The notes below the pieces were generated by a model. The model made no database searches. It saw nothing but the letters and a program-made list of their open reading frames with translations, and had not been told where the DNA came from. From Gymnopus androsaceus JB14 (lineage: Eukaryota; Basidiomycota; Agaricomycetes; Agaricales; Omphalotaceae), in assembly GCA_009733575.1 (NCBI GenBank), contig ML769453.1, forward strand, positions 186,001 through 250,000: a stretch of 64,000 bases of DNA. Direction: 5' to 3'. Below are positions 1-11,744 of the stretch, one piece after another. Position numbers and translations under genes: made by a program. The first letter of the stretch is position 1. Every line of letters starts with the position of its first letter.

Positions 1-8
1 CCTCTAGA

Positions 9-95
9 TTACCAGAGGGAGGATACGCTGTACTGACTATGTCGATACTCCCAAGCCGAAGAGGGCTCCTTCGACGAGGAAGATCACTGTTACTT
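9..95 (+). repeat. Degenerate direct repeat flanking the transporter (copy 1)
   Basis: About 85 bases here (TTACCAGAGG..., ...CCGAAGAGG, ...TTCGACGAGGA) match 2600-2680 in the same orientation. This copy differs mainly by small extra bases, many of them in short homopolymers. The two copies bracket the decayed sugar transporter. No coding function is visible. It could be the edge of a local duplication or of an old insertion. Confidence 0.6.
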
Positions 96-369
96 CGAAT
101 TAGAAGAGTAAGCTCTGATCTTTCTCTTAACATTTTGTACGGGAAGGCTCGTTCAAGTACCGAGTTAGATTCGGTGCTAACCGTTAGAGATGGTCGATCA
201 AACCGCAAGGGCTTTATGAGATGTTACTTGATTCGATGAACTTAGATTCAAGACCAGGAAGCCGAACAAGCTGGGGTCATGGTTTATAAACTTCCTTCCT
301 TTATAAACTTCCTTCCTTTCTTCGCCCTCAACAATCATCTGTCACACTACTATCAACGAGGCTGTAAAT

Positions 370-2427
370 ATGGAGGACAAGACTACACATTGGAAGAACA
401 ACACACATCCCAATTGGTGGATGGACCCTGGCCTGCGAAAGAACACAGGCTGGATTGTTTTACTTTACTTTGGAAGGTGTGTTTAACTGCCTCGCCGTTC
501 TGAAACATTGGTCTCATGCGCTGCTCGCAGCTTTGCACTTGGATACGATGGAAGCTTAATGAGTGGACTCCAGGCAATGCCACAGTGGAACAAATCATTC
601 AACAACCCTTCTGGTGTACGCCTGGGGCTTATTTCAGCGAGCTTGCCTTTGGCGACGATCCCGCGAGTGGTGTTTTAACATTGAATCTATTAGCAGTATG
701 CTCACCCGTTTTTTACACTGATGCTAGAATGTTCCCTTTGATATCTTGGATCTGTGACACGTACGGTCGACGATGGGCGATAATTTTGGGGAGCATTGGT
801 AATGTGTGTTCTTTCTCACTATCGTCTATCGTATACAGAAACCAACATACTAATTCTCAGATTGTGGGTGCCATAATAACATGCCTCTCCAAAAACGAAG
901 GCATGTTTATCGCTGGTAGAGTCGTCACGGGCCTATTCTATTCCTTCCCTTTTGCCGCTTGTTCATGTCTGGTTAACGAGCTTGCACATCCTCGTCTCAG
1001 AGGGTAATGTCATTCTGACTATCATTCTCCTTTGCGCTCACATTCATACATCCGGTCTAAGGATATCAGCTGCGCTATTCATGATAACCTTCCACTTTGG
1101 CGGCGCAGTTGCCGCTTGGTCTACATTTGCATGCTTATTCTGGAAGTCTCTGACTGGTCATGGCGCTTCCGGCCCTCCTTCAGGCGTTTGGACCCTTCGT
1201 TCTCATATTCACTGCTCTGCTAGGGCCAGAGTCTCCCCGGTTCCTCCTCAGTAAATCCCAAGGGGAAAAGGCGTTGGATATTCTTGCAAAGTTTCATGCT
1301 AATGGAGATCATGATGACGAACTGGTGCAGCGAGAGTTTCAGCAGATCTCTGAACATATCCAGAGAGAACGGATGAACAAATCCGGGAGTTGGAGCAGTC
1401 TTATTCGCTACTCCTGCAAATCAGCGGCGGTTGCTGATCGTAGGTGTGGTCACATCCGGACTTATCGTTACAAGTAAGGTTACCTACTTTTGCTACGATG
1501 TTTCTGAATGATGCAGTTGACATATTGTCCTAGCCGGTCCAATATCCACTTACCTTCCCATTATGCTACGATCCGTCGGTATCAAAAATCCCATTCATAT
1601 ACTGTGGGTACTTGCTATATTGAAGATAGAACACTCGTTCATCATCTGCAGCTGCCGTCAATGGATCACTCGCTGTCTTCAACATCTTTGCAGGGATCAT
1701 GGGAGGATTATGCGTCGACAAAGTGGGAAGACGTCCTTTATTTCTGATTTCGACCACAGGAATGTTAATCACTTATACTGTGATCATTATTGTGGCAGTA
1801 AGTGGGGATTATTGAATCTTAAGACTTTTTTCTTTATTATTGTGCATGAATAGGCAGAATTCGCGCGAACTCAGGCTCCTGCATTAGGGATAGCCTTTGT
1901 ACTCATGCTTTTCTTATGCTACGGCATGCATGTTATAGCATGGGCCCCGCTGGCCGAATTATATCCTGTGGAAGTATTGGTGAGCTACTGAAGCCAGCTC
2001 CTTCGTCGAATACTTACACCAACATTAACATAGCCGTTCTCAATTCGGTCCAAGGGTGTATCCTTTGGGGTTATGGTTATTTGCTGCTTCTAATGCACTT
2101 GGTGCGTTTCTGAATCCGATTGGATTGAAAGTGTTACAGGTAGGCATGGCAGTTAAATAATCGAGTCTTCTGTCTGACCAGCTTCAATAGTGGCGATTTT
2201 ATTTTGTGTTTCTAGCAATTCAAACCATGTACTTGTTTCTTATCTGGTGGTTTTTCATCGAGACAAGGTTCGCATCAAATCACTTAAATCTTTCTTCGAA
2301 TTATAACTTTGTAACATCTAGGGGTCGTACTATTGAGCAAGTCAGTGTACTTCTTGATGAACATCGAGAAGTCGCGTCTCCAGGACTTGGTACAGAGTCC
2401 GAGGAGAAGGTCCCGTATCTTTCCTGA
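370..2427 (+). pseudogene. MFS sugar transporter (lactose permease-like), frameshifted
   Basis: This is a 12-TM major facilitator family sugar:H+ symporter relic, expected in the plasma membrane. The first exon starts at the ATG at 370. Family motifs are readable in several exons: GYDGSLMSGLQ (after the first intron), DTYGRRWAIILGS, AGRVVTG, PESPRFLLSK, VDKVGRRPLFL and, near the C-terminus, a GRTIEQVSVLLD block. At least seven short introns fit GT-AG. The reading frame is broken at about 1130-1165 (before LPALLQAFGP), at about 1400 (before LFATPANQRR) and at a GGGG run near 2067 (before LWLFAASNALGAF). Each break is a one-base shift inside conserved protein. The apparent in-frame TAG near 2190 falls in an intron. 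Family assignment is secure; function as encoded is unlikely unless the indels are assembly errors. Confidence 0.85.
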
Positions 2428-3099
2428 ACACAGATGCTTTCAATTTGAATGTATTTTAGTAGTAGTAGTTTTCCTGCTTCGTTATGCTAAGGCTCGGATG
2501 TCAATCTTGGGTGAACAATCATATCATACCGCTTTAGCTCGAAATCTTGCATTCGAGCAAGAAGAAGTCAAAACCAGAAGGTCGACTCTCTGAGAATTGC
2601 CTTACCAGAGGAGGATAACTGACTATGCGATACTCCAAGCCGAAGAGGCTCTTCGACGAGGAGAGCACTAAGCCGGAAGAAATGATGATAGAAAAAGTCA
2701 CAAAACTGAATGACATGTATACGAACTACAGATTCTACCCGTATGTTCTTTCCTTCCTCAAGTCTGAAAAAGACGTTGAAGTCGACTCCCGGCAGAAAAA
2801 GCAAGCGTCTTTTCGTTCCAAGTATCCAATCTTTAATGGCATATAATTCTACATACCTGCTGCTCATCTCGTTACTTATAATACTAGTTCGTGCTTTCGA
2901 AGGCTCTCTGCCGCCTTGTTCTTCTCACTTCACACGCTTCCTGCTCACAGCTTGTAAAGTACTCATATCATACTCTTTTCTTCAAGTCAAAGATCAAATT
3001 CAACGCGCGCGGGGTCGCGGTAGAAATATCGGTCCTTGGTACATCTATGTCTCGGGAAACAATCGTTTACATAGCGATGATGTTAACGTTTACATGAAT
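2428..3099. other. Intergenic, no gene seen
   Basis: Only short shadow reading frames occur. Positions 2600-2680 hold the second copy of the repeat found at 9-95. I see no conserved protein motif or RNA gene. Confidence 0.5.
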
Positions 3100-4279
3100 T
3101 CACAAATTCGGTTTTCTGTAATTGAGGGTTGTGCTTGCTTGGTTCACAGGTAGCACCAGAGTTGACACGATGTTGACATGAGGAGGACGAGAAGCTGCCC
3201 ATACAATTTCTTCTGCGATATCCGTAGCAGTCACTACACGCGAGAGATCAGATGTATAGGTGAACGAATTTCTTTCGGACTCACAAGGATCTAAGCCTTG
3301 ATACACTTTGCTAGCTGCGCTGGCATCCCCACGGAAGCGAACAATCGGAGAACTCGGTCTCAACCATTCCTGGATCAATAATCAGTATAGTGAACTCATA
3401 AATATTCCGTCGTCCGCGCACCAGGTTGGATTTCAGTGACTCGAATGGGTGTGCTGACGAGTTCGCGCATCGTGGAAGCAGTGAAAGCATGAACAGCATG
3501 CTTGGTCGCCGTATAGATAGCACCTCCAGCGTAAGGTTCCACCCTTTAGGAAATGGGTTAAAAATCTTCAAGTGTATAAGGGTTAGAATCGTACCCGGCG
3601 ATAGACCCAAGGTTGATAATGTGTCCAGACTGCCTCTCCTTGAAATCTAAAGGAACGGTTACTAAACTTGGACAAAACTTGAAAAAAAAAAAAAGTAAGC
3701 GACGTACCTTTGATTAGGAGCTGAGTTACAGATATAAGGCCCAAAACATTCGTAGCGAACATGGACTCTATATCTTCGTCGTTGATGTTACCAACTTGCT
3801 CGACACCGAGAACGAACCCAGCATTATTTACTAGAGCACGTTAGATACATCCCAACGAGTTGAGATGATTACCAACCCAGGATATCAACGTTTCGTAGGT
3901 CCGAGGGAACCTTGTCCCACAACGATGCAACTTGGGCCTTATCGGAAACATCGAGTTGGACCACTGCAAACTTTCCTCCTTGGGTCAAACCAGATTCTTT
4001 ATGAGCAGAAGCGCATGCGGACGCGACGGATTGAAGCGCTTCTGCTCGACGAGCACATAGAATGACATTGGAACCTCCCTGGAAACGTACGTTGAGAAAT
4101 CGTCATCCCAGAGATTGTTTATCGCGCACCTTGGCGAATAAGAGAGCGGTTGCCTGTTCATGATCGTTAGAGAGATCTTGCTGTTATACCTTTTGTATAC
4201 TCACTGCTCCAATACCTGCGGATGCACCAGTTACTAAGACCGTCTTTCCGAGAAGTCTTTGAAAATTGAACAGTGACAT
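3100..4279 (-). CDS. Short-chain dehydrogenase/reductase (YdfG-like), one frameshift
   Basis: This is a cytosolic NAD(P)-dependent oxidoreductase of the classical SDR family, close to 3-hydroxy-acid dehydrogenases. Exon 1 starts at the ATG at 4279 and carries the Rossmann motif TGASAGIG (preceded by LLGKTVLV). Later exons show the adenine-binding LDVS, the NNAG motif (VNNAGFVLGVEQVG), the catalytic Ser region HIINLGSIAG, and the active-site YTATK (Tyr-X-X-X-Lys) in GGAIYTATKHAVHAF. These are followed by IQPG, MVETEFS and FRGD. The C-terminal exon ends in PVNQASTTLNY. Five to six short introns fit. At about 3342-3350 the frame slips by one base between ETEFS and IVRFRGD. Everything else is intact, so this is either a fresh pseudogene or a sequence error. 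It is divergent from the SET gene. Confidence 0.85.
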
Positions 4280-4398
4280 TGGTGGTGAATGCGAGAGTGT
4301 GTGTATTATTGTGGACTACAAAATTATATATATACGGGTGTCCGTCGGATCCGCCGAACAATTCCCGATGACTTTTTTTAAAATTCTCAACCTCGACC
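4280..4398. promoter_or_regulatory. Shared divergent promoter of SDR and SET-domain genes
   Basis: Only 119 bp separate the two start codons, which point outward. A TATA-rich stretch (TATATATA, about 4326-4334) lies in the middle. The two genes must share at least part of their upstream control region. Confidence 0.55.
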
Positions 4399-5927
4399 AT
4401 GGATTCGGAATCGGAGCAATTTAGATGGCGCAATCTTCTTGAATGGCTCGAGGGACATGGAATGGACGTGAGCCCAAGTGCTTTGCTTGTTGAAAGGAGG
4501 CAGGTTCAAGGTACGGCCAGAATCGACCTGCATCTTGTCCATCCTAATGTTTCCACAGGAACGGAATACTTTGGACTATTCGCTAAAAAGACTCTATCTC
4601 CAAAGACTGTCTTATTCACAGTACCAAAGTCAGCATTATTGAATATTAGAACACTATCCCCACATTACAATGCGGTCGAGCTGTCAGCTTCTCAACTGAT
4701 TTCCCTTCATCTTCTCATACATCGACCTCTTGAAGGGCAAGAGTCCTTGGATCCCCTTATGGGCCCTTATATTTCAACACTTCCTCGGGACTTTGATTAC
4801 CATCCACTCTCATGGATGGTCAAGAAAAACGAATCATTTGTTAAACTTCTTCCGCCCAGTGTAATTCGCGCTCTGCACGATATCTCTTCCAAGTTCAATG
4901 GTGATCTGGCAGCCATTTGTTCGTTTGTGGTCGGTACAGCTCATCAAGAAACCGACGTTGATCTGAAATCTTGCGTAGCGCGAACATCCTGCAACGTTGA
5001 GGGCAACTGCAAAGCCACCCGGCGACTTCGTTCCAGATAACGAAGAACTAGTTCTTGATTACCTATGGGCCTGGTTGAACGGTTGGCAATTTCGTTCTCT
5101 CATTGACATTAACTAAGTCAAGTTCTCTCAAGTGAACACGCGTTGCATATATTATCAGGTCAAGAATTATACTGCAGATCCTGACAATATAACTCTCTGT
5201 CCGATATTAGACTTTGCCAATCACACATCTAATCTTCCTTGTATGAATCCTCCATCTGCGAGCAATGGAAGCCTGCGCCGCGATTTTTCTCTTCTTTCCC
5301 CCTCCGATACTTGCATCAATGCAAACAGTGAGCTGTATCTAAAATACGGCGCTCACTGCAATCGCGTGTTATTCGTTGAATATGGATTTGTGCTCACTGC
5401 GGACTCGATTCCCAAAAATCAACAAGTTCTCGAGGTCAATATCGACGATATTGTGGAAGGTCTAATCGAGGAAAAAGGTGAAGCGGGCGCATGGATGAAG
5501 GAAGTACTGGAGTCGGAAAACTATTGGGGGTACGCTTGTAATTCGATTTTGATCCAGACGTTGATTTTGTTCTTTTAGGGACTGGACTATGCATTCTACG
5601 TCTGAATCTGCTTTCCCTTCATATCGATTGATAACTGCGTTACGCTTGTTTGCTCTCGTTCTTTCTACGCCCAGCTCCTTCCTTTCAGAAGAAACACTCC
5701 GTCCTTGGAAGGATGTCATTCTCGGTCGGCAGGAGGATCTTTCGGAAGATCAGGAAATTGCGTGGCGTAATGTTCTTCGTCGCATCTGCGTCGTGATTGT
5801 TGAGCGCGCATCTCGGGCACTGGATAGTATCGACAAAGGGCATGAGAGTATAGTAACCCTCTGGGATGAAGAGCGATATGTTGCGGAACGTATTTTAGAT
5901 TTGATTGAGAATGGAGAAGTGTTTTGA
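4399..5927 (+). CDS. SET-domain protein lysine methyltransferase (SETD6/RKM-type)
   Basis: Predicted S-adenosylmethionine-dependent N-lysine methyltransferase of the non-histone SET class (Rubisco-LSMT/SETD6/RKM family), acting in nucleus or cytoplasm. The ATG at 4399 begins MDSESEQFRWRNLLEWLEG. The N-terminal SET half has GLFAKKTLSPKTVLFTVPKS. The core motifs are CPILDFANHT (family NH motif) and LFVEYGFV. Between them is the inserted iSET part with WAWLNVNTRCIYY. Introns can be placed at about 4938-4988, 5091-5142 and 5529-5578; joining them keeps one frame through to GEVF-stop. The C-terminal helical substrate-binding part reads SAFPSYRLITALRL. No lesion was found. The exact substrate cannot be told from the sequence. 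Confidence 0.88.
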
Positions 5928-6349
5928 CTGGTCTCAGAATTTGCACTCAGGGCTGCTCAGAGCTCTGCTCAGCTAGACACCCCACCCGAAGCGCACCAAG
6001 TAAGGCTCTGGCGTTGCGGTGCATTGTCTTCCGAGATCGTTAGCCGGAATAGCATAAACTACTGTCTGCATTGCCATTAATGTAGCCTTAGAATCCTTGG
6101 CACGATCTGAAGAACTGGAAACTTGAAAGCCTCTACCAAGCTATCAGTATCTCGGTCTTGCCCAAAAACATCGAATTAGGCGGGGCGGCGATTTGAAACT
6201 GACGGAGAGCGGGACCGGACTACAGCATGTTACCGTTGCTGTGCTGTATGCGTAACGGCGCCAAAAGCGCCCTTTTATTAAATCCACCAACAAGAGTCGC
6301 TCATTCTTTTTTTCGCTTTTTCCTTTCAGCTCGATAACAAATTCGAACA
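5928..6349. other. Intergenic region
   Basis: About 420 bp with no supported gene. It separates the 3' end of the SET gene from the start of the UPF0658 gene and must hold its promoter. A pyrimidine-rich stretch lies just upstream of 6350. Confidence 0.5.
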
Positions 6350-8538
6350 ATGGCTATTGAGCCTTTTCTGGCTACAAGGGCCCAACGGGCGTTCATTGCA
6401 ACTCGTACGTATATATGTCCAAGACTTGCTCAGGTAGCTGATAATATAATTCTCGCAGTTACAATTCGTCAGTACACAACAGACAATGCTCCTTTCCATT
6501 ATCCAGGACTCATGAAAAACTACAGAGGCTATTGTGGTGCTCACCATGGTTGCAATAACGTTCAGAAAGGTACGATTGTGATCAGTTTTGCGCTTTAAGC
6601 TGATACTAAATACCATATCCAGGTGGAGGAGCACATAGATACTTCGTCAACGTCGGGCTACAAGGTACGTCCTTTCAATTCTCATATCGACTCAACTCAT
6701 ATATTCTCTTCCAGACATTACCATGCTATCTGGCGTTATTTGCCTTGGCGGAGTGAGCAAGCCGTAATTATGAAGCAGTTTGGATTTTAACATGCGCGGA
6801 TCATCCAGGGTGTTCGAAATGTTCATGGCTTTTGACGCATTGAGGGCTAGAAATGTCATTCAACTTATCGGAATTCTGCGTACGTCGCAAAAACATCTTG
6901 CATCGGATCTTTCTACTTATGTCTCCGATATAGTGTTCCACCTGGCCTTGATAGTATCCGCAGCTCTTCAAGTGCACCAGACCCGAGATGCTCTGATAAA
7001 CAACTCTACAGACTGCAACACTCCTTCTGCCCCCAACTACCTTCATTGTACGTCAATGCTGTCTACTAATTGCGGACTGGACACTCATTCAGTCTCAGAA
7101 CTGCGATGTCCCCGGCTCGCTGTGGAGGAACATCCTACCGTTCCTTGTCGTAACGCCTTGCATCATCGCCGCTTCTTGGTTGGTTATTCTGTTTTGGGTC
7201 AAGCAACTTTTCGACGAGTTTGGGTTAGTAACCGTGTGTTGGAATAATGGATCTTCCTTTCTGAGCTTCATACAGTTGGGCCATCTTTCATATCGTCGGA
7301 GCCAATCCCAAAATCAAGAGTACGTGTAATAGTCAGTTCTTAGAGCAAGGCTAACTTATATTCTATCTTAGACATGTATCAATAGTATGTGGATGTGGAT
7401 TATATTCCAGAACCAAAGCTAATCATACCTTTTTCCCCAGCTACCAGGTCGAGATTTGTGAGATTGTTTGCTCGGTTGCTCGGTTAATTTGCTCACAAGG
7501 AACATCTCAAAGGTTTACTCAAATTTGATTTTTTCTTCTTCACCGGTGTTACGATGCAGGTCAGTACTTGGTTTGTTTTAGGGGTATCTTTTTGGCATTA
7601 TGTGCTAACTTGCAATTGCAACCATGTCACAGCTTCTCATCGTTGTGCTGTCCAGGAATAGCGCGGAGTTTGGGTATGTTTATATGGCTGTGAATCTCCA
7701 ACGCTATGCTGAAATCTGTTCCTAGTATCACCATCGCCGCTATTCCTATCGTTTTGGGGCTCCTCATGGGAGCTGCCATGGCCGTCCGGCGAGAAATTAA
7801 ATGGTTCGTTTGTCGAACTCTGCTTTTAGTAGTTTCGCACTTAACCCGTTATGCAAACAGGCTGATGTCGATTGCACTTGTGGTGCGTGCGCATTATAAT
7901 GATTCTATAACGTGTGGTTAACGCTATATGGTTGGGCAGATGATGTTGGCGGCTGAGACCTACTGTGAGTTAATTTGGCTCTTTAGATTCTAATGTACTA
8001 ATGTTTTCTCTATGATCCAGTCAGTAAGTTCAATCTCTCGGGCTTTTGCCAACGCATCTAAACAGCATGTACCTGCTCAGTCTATAAACTCGTACGATTC
8101 TACGAACCTTCCTCCCGCGATCAGTACAGCACAACACGAGACACCCTGACCGTATTCAGTAAGCTCCTTTTGCGGTCTGCCCACAATAGATGTCTAATCT
8201 TCTTTCAGCCATCGTTGCTTTCCTTCTCCTATTTGGTGAGAACCTTCCTTTGTGTTACCGAGCTCCATCCTGATGATATTATTTGTCTTCCAGCGACATT
8301 TGCAGTAGGTCTGAGGTGTTTCAGCGACTTTGACCGAGGCCTACTGCCATCCAAGTCCCATGGTCAGTCCTACAAACCTGTCTCAACCAAACTAGACATG
8401 TTTAATGACGGTAATAACATTCTAGAAGTAAACAATCGGCCGAAATACTCACTAAAGGGCGATTCTGCAGATATGAGCCAACGTCAATCTTCGTACGGCG
8501 GGGGTGCAGTACTCGCGCCTCGGATATCTATCGAGTGA
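6350..8538 (+). CDS. UPF0658 Golgi apparatus membrane protein
   Basis: Multi-pass membrane protein related to the S. pombe UPF0658 Golgi proteins. The gene is cut into about a dozen small exons. Recognisable blocks in order are FEMFMAFDALRARNVIQLIGI, the glycosylatable loop LINNSTDCNT, LWRNILPFLVVTPCIIAAS, WVKQLFDEFGWAIFHIVGA, YQYYQVEI, LLKFDFFFFTGVTMQLLIVV, FGITIAAIPIVLGLLMG, MAVRREIKW, TRDTLTVFTIVAFLLL and FATFAVGLRCFSDFDRGL. It ends in GGGAVLAPRISIE at 8538. The spacing of aromatic and charged motifs (LKFDFFFF, RREIKW, LTVF) is the family signature. The start at 6350 is the best upstream ATG, but the first two exons are less certain. No frameshift was seen. The molecular role of the family is unknown. 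Confidence 0.85.
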
Positions 8539-9213
8539 TCTAGCCGGTGTAGCAGGTACACCTCTCAGCATAAAATCTTTAGTACGTCTTTTGCCATTAG
8601 TTGGTGCTGTCTATCTCGGTACTCTGCACATTGGGCCCATCTACTAGTCATCATTTATTTAAATACACCTTCGCCAAACGGTTTTCCTTGTATACCTAGT
8701 GCCTATTCCGATTCGATTTTTGGATACTCATGATCATCCTATTCTATCTACCATCTGCTAGTCTTGTCTTGTTTTGTATATATGCTGCTTGGATGCTGCT
8801 GGACAATGGTAATGATGAGTTTCAGTCTGCGAAGCGTCATGCTTTGGATTTCGCCTCAACAATAAGGACAAACTTGGAGCTTTGGCGCACCCTCTTCTCT
8901 GATGCATCAGTTCTGGCTGAACCTTGCAGATTGGACTTTTCAACGACTGAGGATAACTAGGAGACTAGCCTGGCTGTTTAGCCTTGGTAGAACTTGTGAC
9001 AGGATGGTGAACTTGGTGATGGCCGATTGGCGAAACGGCATCGCGTTTGAGTTGCATCAGGCAGGTTCGAATCCTGCCTCGAACATTACGAGACCGATTG
9101 GTTACTGAATGGCGATTCAATTATCTGATTCATGGATCATGGCAGGAAAGAAAGAGCGTTTCCCCATGTACGAGTATGCGAAAATTAGAGCCATTATGAA
9201 GAGCTGGACGCGT
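8539..9213. other. Intergenic region
   Basis: This lies between the UPF0658 gene and the left end of the inverted duplication. Short frames at 8730-9108 show no family resemblance. It contains the tRNA-like sequence described separately. Confidence 0.4.
9020..9095 (+). other. tRNA-like sequence with perfect Pol III B box
   Basis: A T-arm hairpin is perfect (GCAGG stem, TTCGAAT loop, CCTGC) and contains GGTTCGAATCC, an exact B-box match. Upstream, TGGCCGATTGG resembles an A box and can form a GCC/GGC D-arm. The acceptor stem does not pair, and the anticodon arm has only about three pairs. I read it as a tRNA pseudogene or tRNA-derived (SINE-head) fragment rather than a working tRNA. Confidence 0.4.
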
Positions 9214-9258
9214 CGAAGCTTCGGTACCGGTGAAACTTCAGCAATTTACCCTGCTCAC

Positions 9259-9457
9259 TATTGCCTTTTGCATATGGTTCTGGTGTCAGCCGAAATTATT
9301 TCCGTGTTTATTTGGGCTGCAAATGAATGGGCTATGCGAAATGAATTAAGCCTATATTCTTTTCGGCCTGGCTTTGGTTTCCATAGTTTTCAATTCATTT
9401 CGACCAAACAAACAAGTTCAAAAAACCATCGACCCAGAACCATATGCAAAGGCAATA
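9259..9457. mobile_element. 197 bp MITE with TA target site (Tc1/mariner-like)
   Basis: The ends read ATTGCCTTTTGCATATGG and CCATATGCAAAGGCAAT. They form an inverted repeat of about 24 bp with one indel, flanked by TA on both sides. Arm B of the duplication lacks it (CTCACTGAAAGC), which gives an empty site. It sits about 240 bp upstream of the OYE copy A start codon, in the promoter region. Confidence 0.8.
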
Positions 9458-9611
9458 GAAAGCTTTGTCAAAATTGTCAACGGCCTGAGAAGATTTCTCT
9501 CAAGTTGAGAAATCGTTCGAGTAAGCTTGTAATCACAAATGTGTCATGCTGATAAACGACTCTGTTGCTGAACCGTCCCTGGACGACGCTCGACACAATT
9601 CTTTGCTGGTA

Positions 9612-9619
9612 TAAAAGCA
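9612..9619 (+). promoter_or_regulatory. TATA box of OYE copy A
   Basis: TATAAAAG lies 78 bp upstream of the ATG at 9697. The same element is conserved upstream of copy B. Confidence 0.6.
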
Positions 9620-9696
9620 AGGATAACTCTCCGGAATGAACATCAACACCCTTATTCTCAGTCCTCTCAAACCAAGTACACTTTCTTCGCAATCTA

Positions 9697-11317
9697 ATGA
9701 AGTCCTCTAGTTCAGCTACTCCCTTGCAACTGCGCCACTTTTCGAGCCCCTTCGACTGGGTCTCTCACTCTTCGCAACCGTGTGTTCATGGCTGCATTAA
9801 CAAGGAATCGTTCGGTACCTACAAATGTACCGAATGATTTAAACCTCGAGTACTACCAGCAGCGCGCCAAGAGCGCTGGTCTGATCATCTCCGAGGGCGT
9901 TTTAATAACTCCTCAAGGGTGGGTCCATTATTAAATCTTGAGTGTAGAAAATCACTAACATGCCCTTGAAACAGAACGGAATGGCCTCATGCACCTGGAA
10001 TCTGGAGCCGAGAACAGATTGCAGGATGGAAGAAGATTACAGACGCCGTTCACAAGGAAGGCAGTTTCATTTTCGCTCAATTGTGGCATCGTAAGTTGCA
10101 ACCAGTTCAAGTCAGCCTCGTCTAACACCATGAAATACAGTCGGCCGAGTCAGTCATCCTGATGCTCCAGAGCAAGTAGCCTCGGGCAAGCCTGTATATG
10201 CACCCTCTGCAATCTCAGCACGAGGAGGAAAGTTTAGATTCCTTCCTGGTGAACCGGGATACGTTACAGTAAGTACACACTCGCGAGCTTGCATGCATGA
10301 TCGCTAACATACCTATCTCAGCCGACTGCAATTGACGATCCGACTACATTGCTCGATCTCTTTGAGCAAGCAGCGATAAACGCTAAGAATGCTGGATTCG
10401 ACGGGGTAGAATGTGAGCTAACACCTATACCTGTCGCTTCATTTATCTAACATTCCTCTTCCAGTGCACGGTGCCAATGGATACCTGGTCCAACAGTTCC
10501 TTGATTCAACCTCGAACAAACGAACAGACTCTTGGGGAGGCTCTGTCGCAAACCGTGCCCGTTTCGGTCTTTTGGCTCTCCAGAGGCTGATCAAAGTCTT
10601 TGGAAAGGACAGAGTCGGAATCAAATTGAATCCTACTGGAGGATACAATGATATGGGGTAAGTGATGCGGTTCTCTTGAAATGCATGATAGGCCTGATGT
10701 TTAATTCTAGAATGCCTCTTGAGGAAACTATAGAGACGTATAGCTACTTCATATCCGAAGCTGACAAGCTGGGAATTGCTTACATTGATCTCGTTCGTTA
10801 TGTTGATATGCTTGACCCAGTCATTGACGGTATGCGAAGTTTCCCCATGTATGATGCCGCTCGATTCTAATACTGCTTACCGTGAAGGGGCAAAACGGGG
10901 AACACCGCACGATATCCTCGCCACCTACGGTTCTCTTATCAAACATGCTCAAGTGTTCTCGAATGGGGGATTCACAGGTGAAGAGGCTGCTGCTACTGTT
11001 AAAGGTAGGGATTCACTACTCATGCATATCCTGTACTGACTGTCATTCCAATAGCCGGCCAAGCCTCCGGTATCTTCTTCGGAATACCATGGATCACCCA
11101 CCCCGACCTCGCACAACGTTTACAGCTCGGAAGGCCTCTCGATAACGAGATCGACTTTACGACGCTATATGGAAAGTACTATGCTCCAGAGGCAGAACAA
11201 AGAAAAGGATACGTTGACTATCCAGCGGCAGATTATTCTGACCTGGAGCTGAAGAAGAGTAGTAAACGTCTATCCATGGGTAACAGGTTGTTAAATTTGT
11301 TGCGGCGTAGCTATTAG
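9697..11317 (+). pseudogene. Old Yellow Enzyme (NADH:flavin oxidoreductase) copy A, frameshifted exon 1
   Basis: FMN-dependent ene-reductase family. Recognisable parts are [55 protein letters not shown] (substrate-binding His-X-X-Asn), [27 protein letters not shown] and GIFFGIPWITHPDLAQRL, with a C-terminal tail after KKSSKRLS. There are about seven introns. Compared with copy B, exon 1 lacks one T (near 9719) and one G (near 9764). From the ATG the frame therefore stops at a TGA about 45 codons in. The rest of the gene is intact in sequence. It also carries a MITE in its upstream region. The OYE family is certain, but as written the enzyme cannot be made from this ATG. Confidence 0.85.
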
Positions 11318-11744
11318 AACGTCTCACATGAGTCACAGCTAAAGAACATACTTACATTAGTTCACTTCTAATTACACTGTATCGATAGCATTAGTAGAAT
11401 ATTCGTCTTTTGTGATTCTTGCAAAGCCTGTCGAATGAAAGTGGTTGAAGGACGCGTATGATACTTACTTCATTATTCAAAACACAGATTGAATATAGAC
11501 TCGTATACAGACTCGTATAAGTACTTAAATAATCGAAATACCGACTTGATACCAACTCACAGCATTATTATTTGGGTAAATTTTGTGAAAGGCATTGAAT
11601 TTAAGTGCATGCAGTCGATCAACGAGTGCTATTGTCAACTGACAACGATGGCAAAAGGGAGAACGCGTATATTACAGTTGATCACGGTATCGAATGGTAG
11701 TCAAAATCAAAACTTATAGGGCGCGGATCTCTGTTGTCTACCTC
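11318..11744. other. Intergenic flank of OYE copy A
   Basis: No gene is seen. This stretch (GCATGC..., ACAACGATGGCAAAAGG...) is shared with arm B and, in degenerate form, with about 39440-39560. It is therefore part of a wider repeated segment. Confidence 0.5.

Noticed and set aside
2170..2200. In-frame stop in the MFS transporter (CAA TAG TGG)
   Set aside because: Using the AG of TCAATAG as splice acceptor removes the stop and gives the expected LQ-WRFYFVF junction, so it is intronic.
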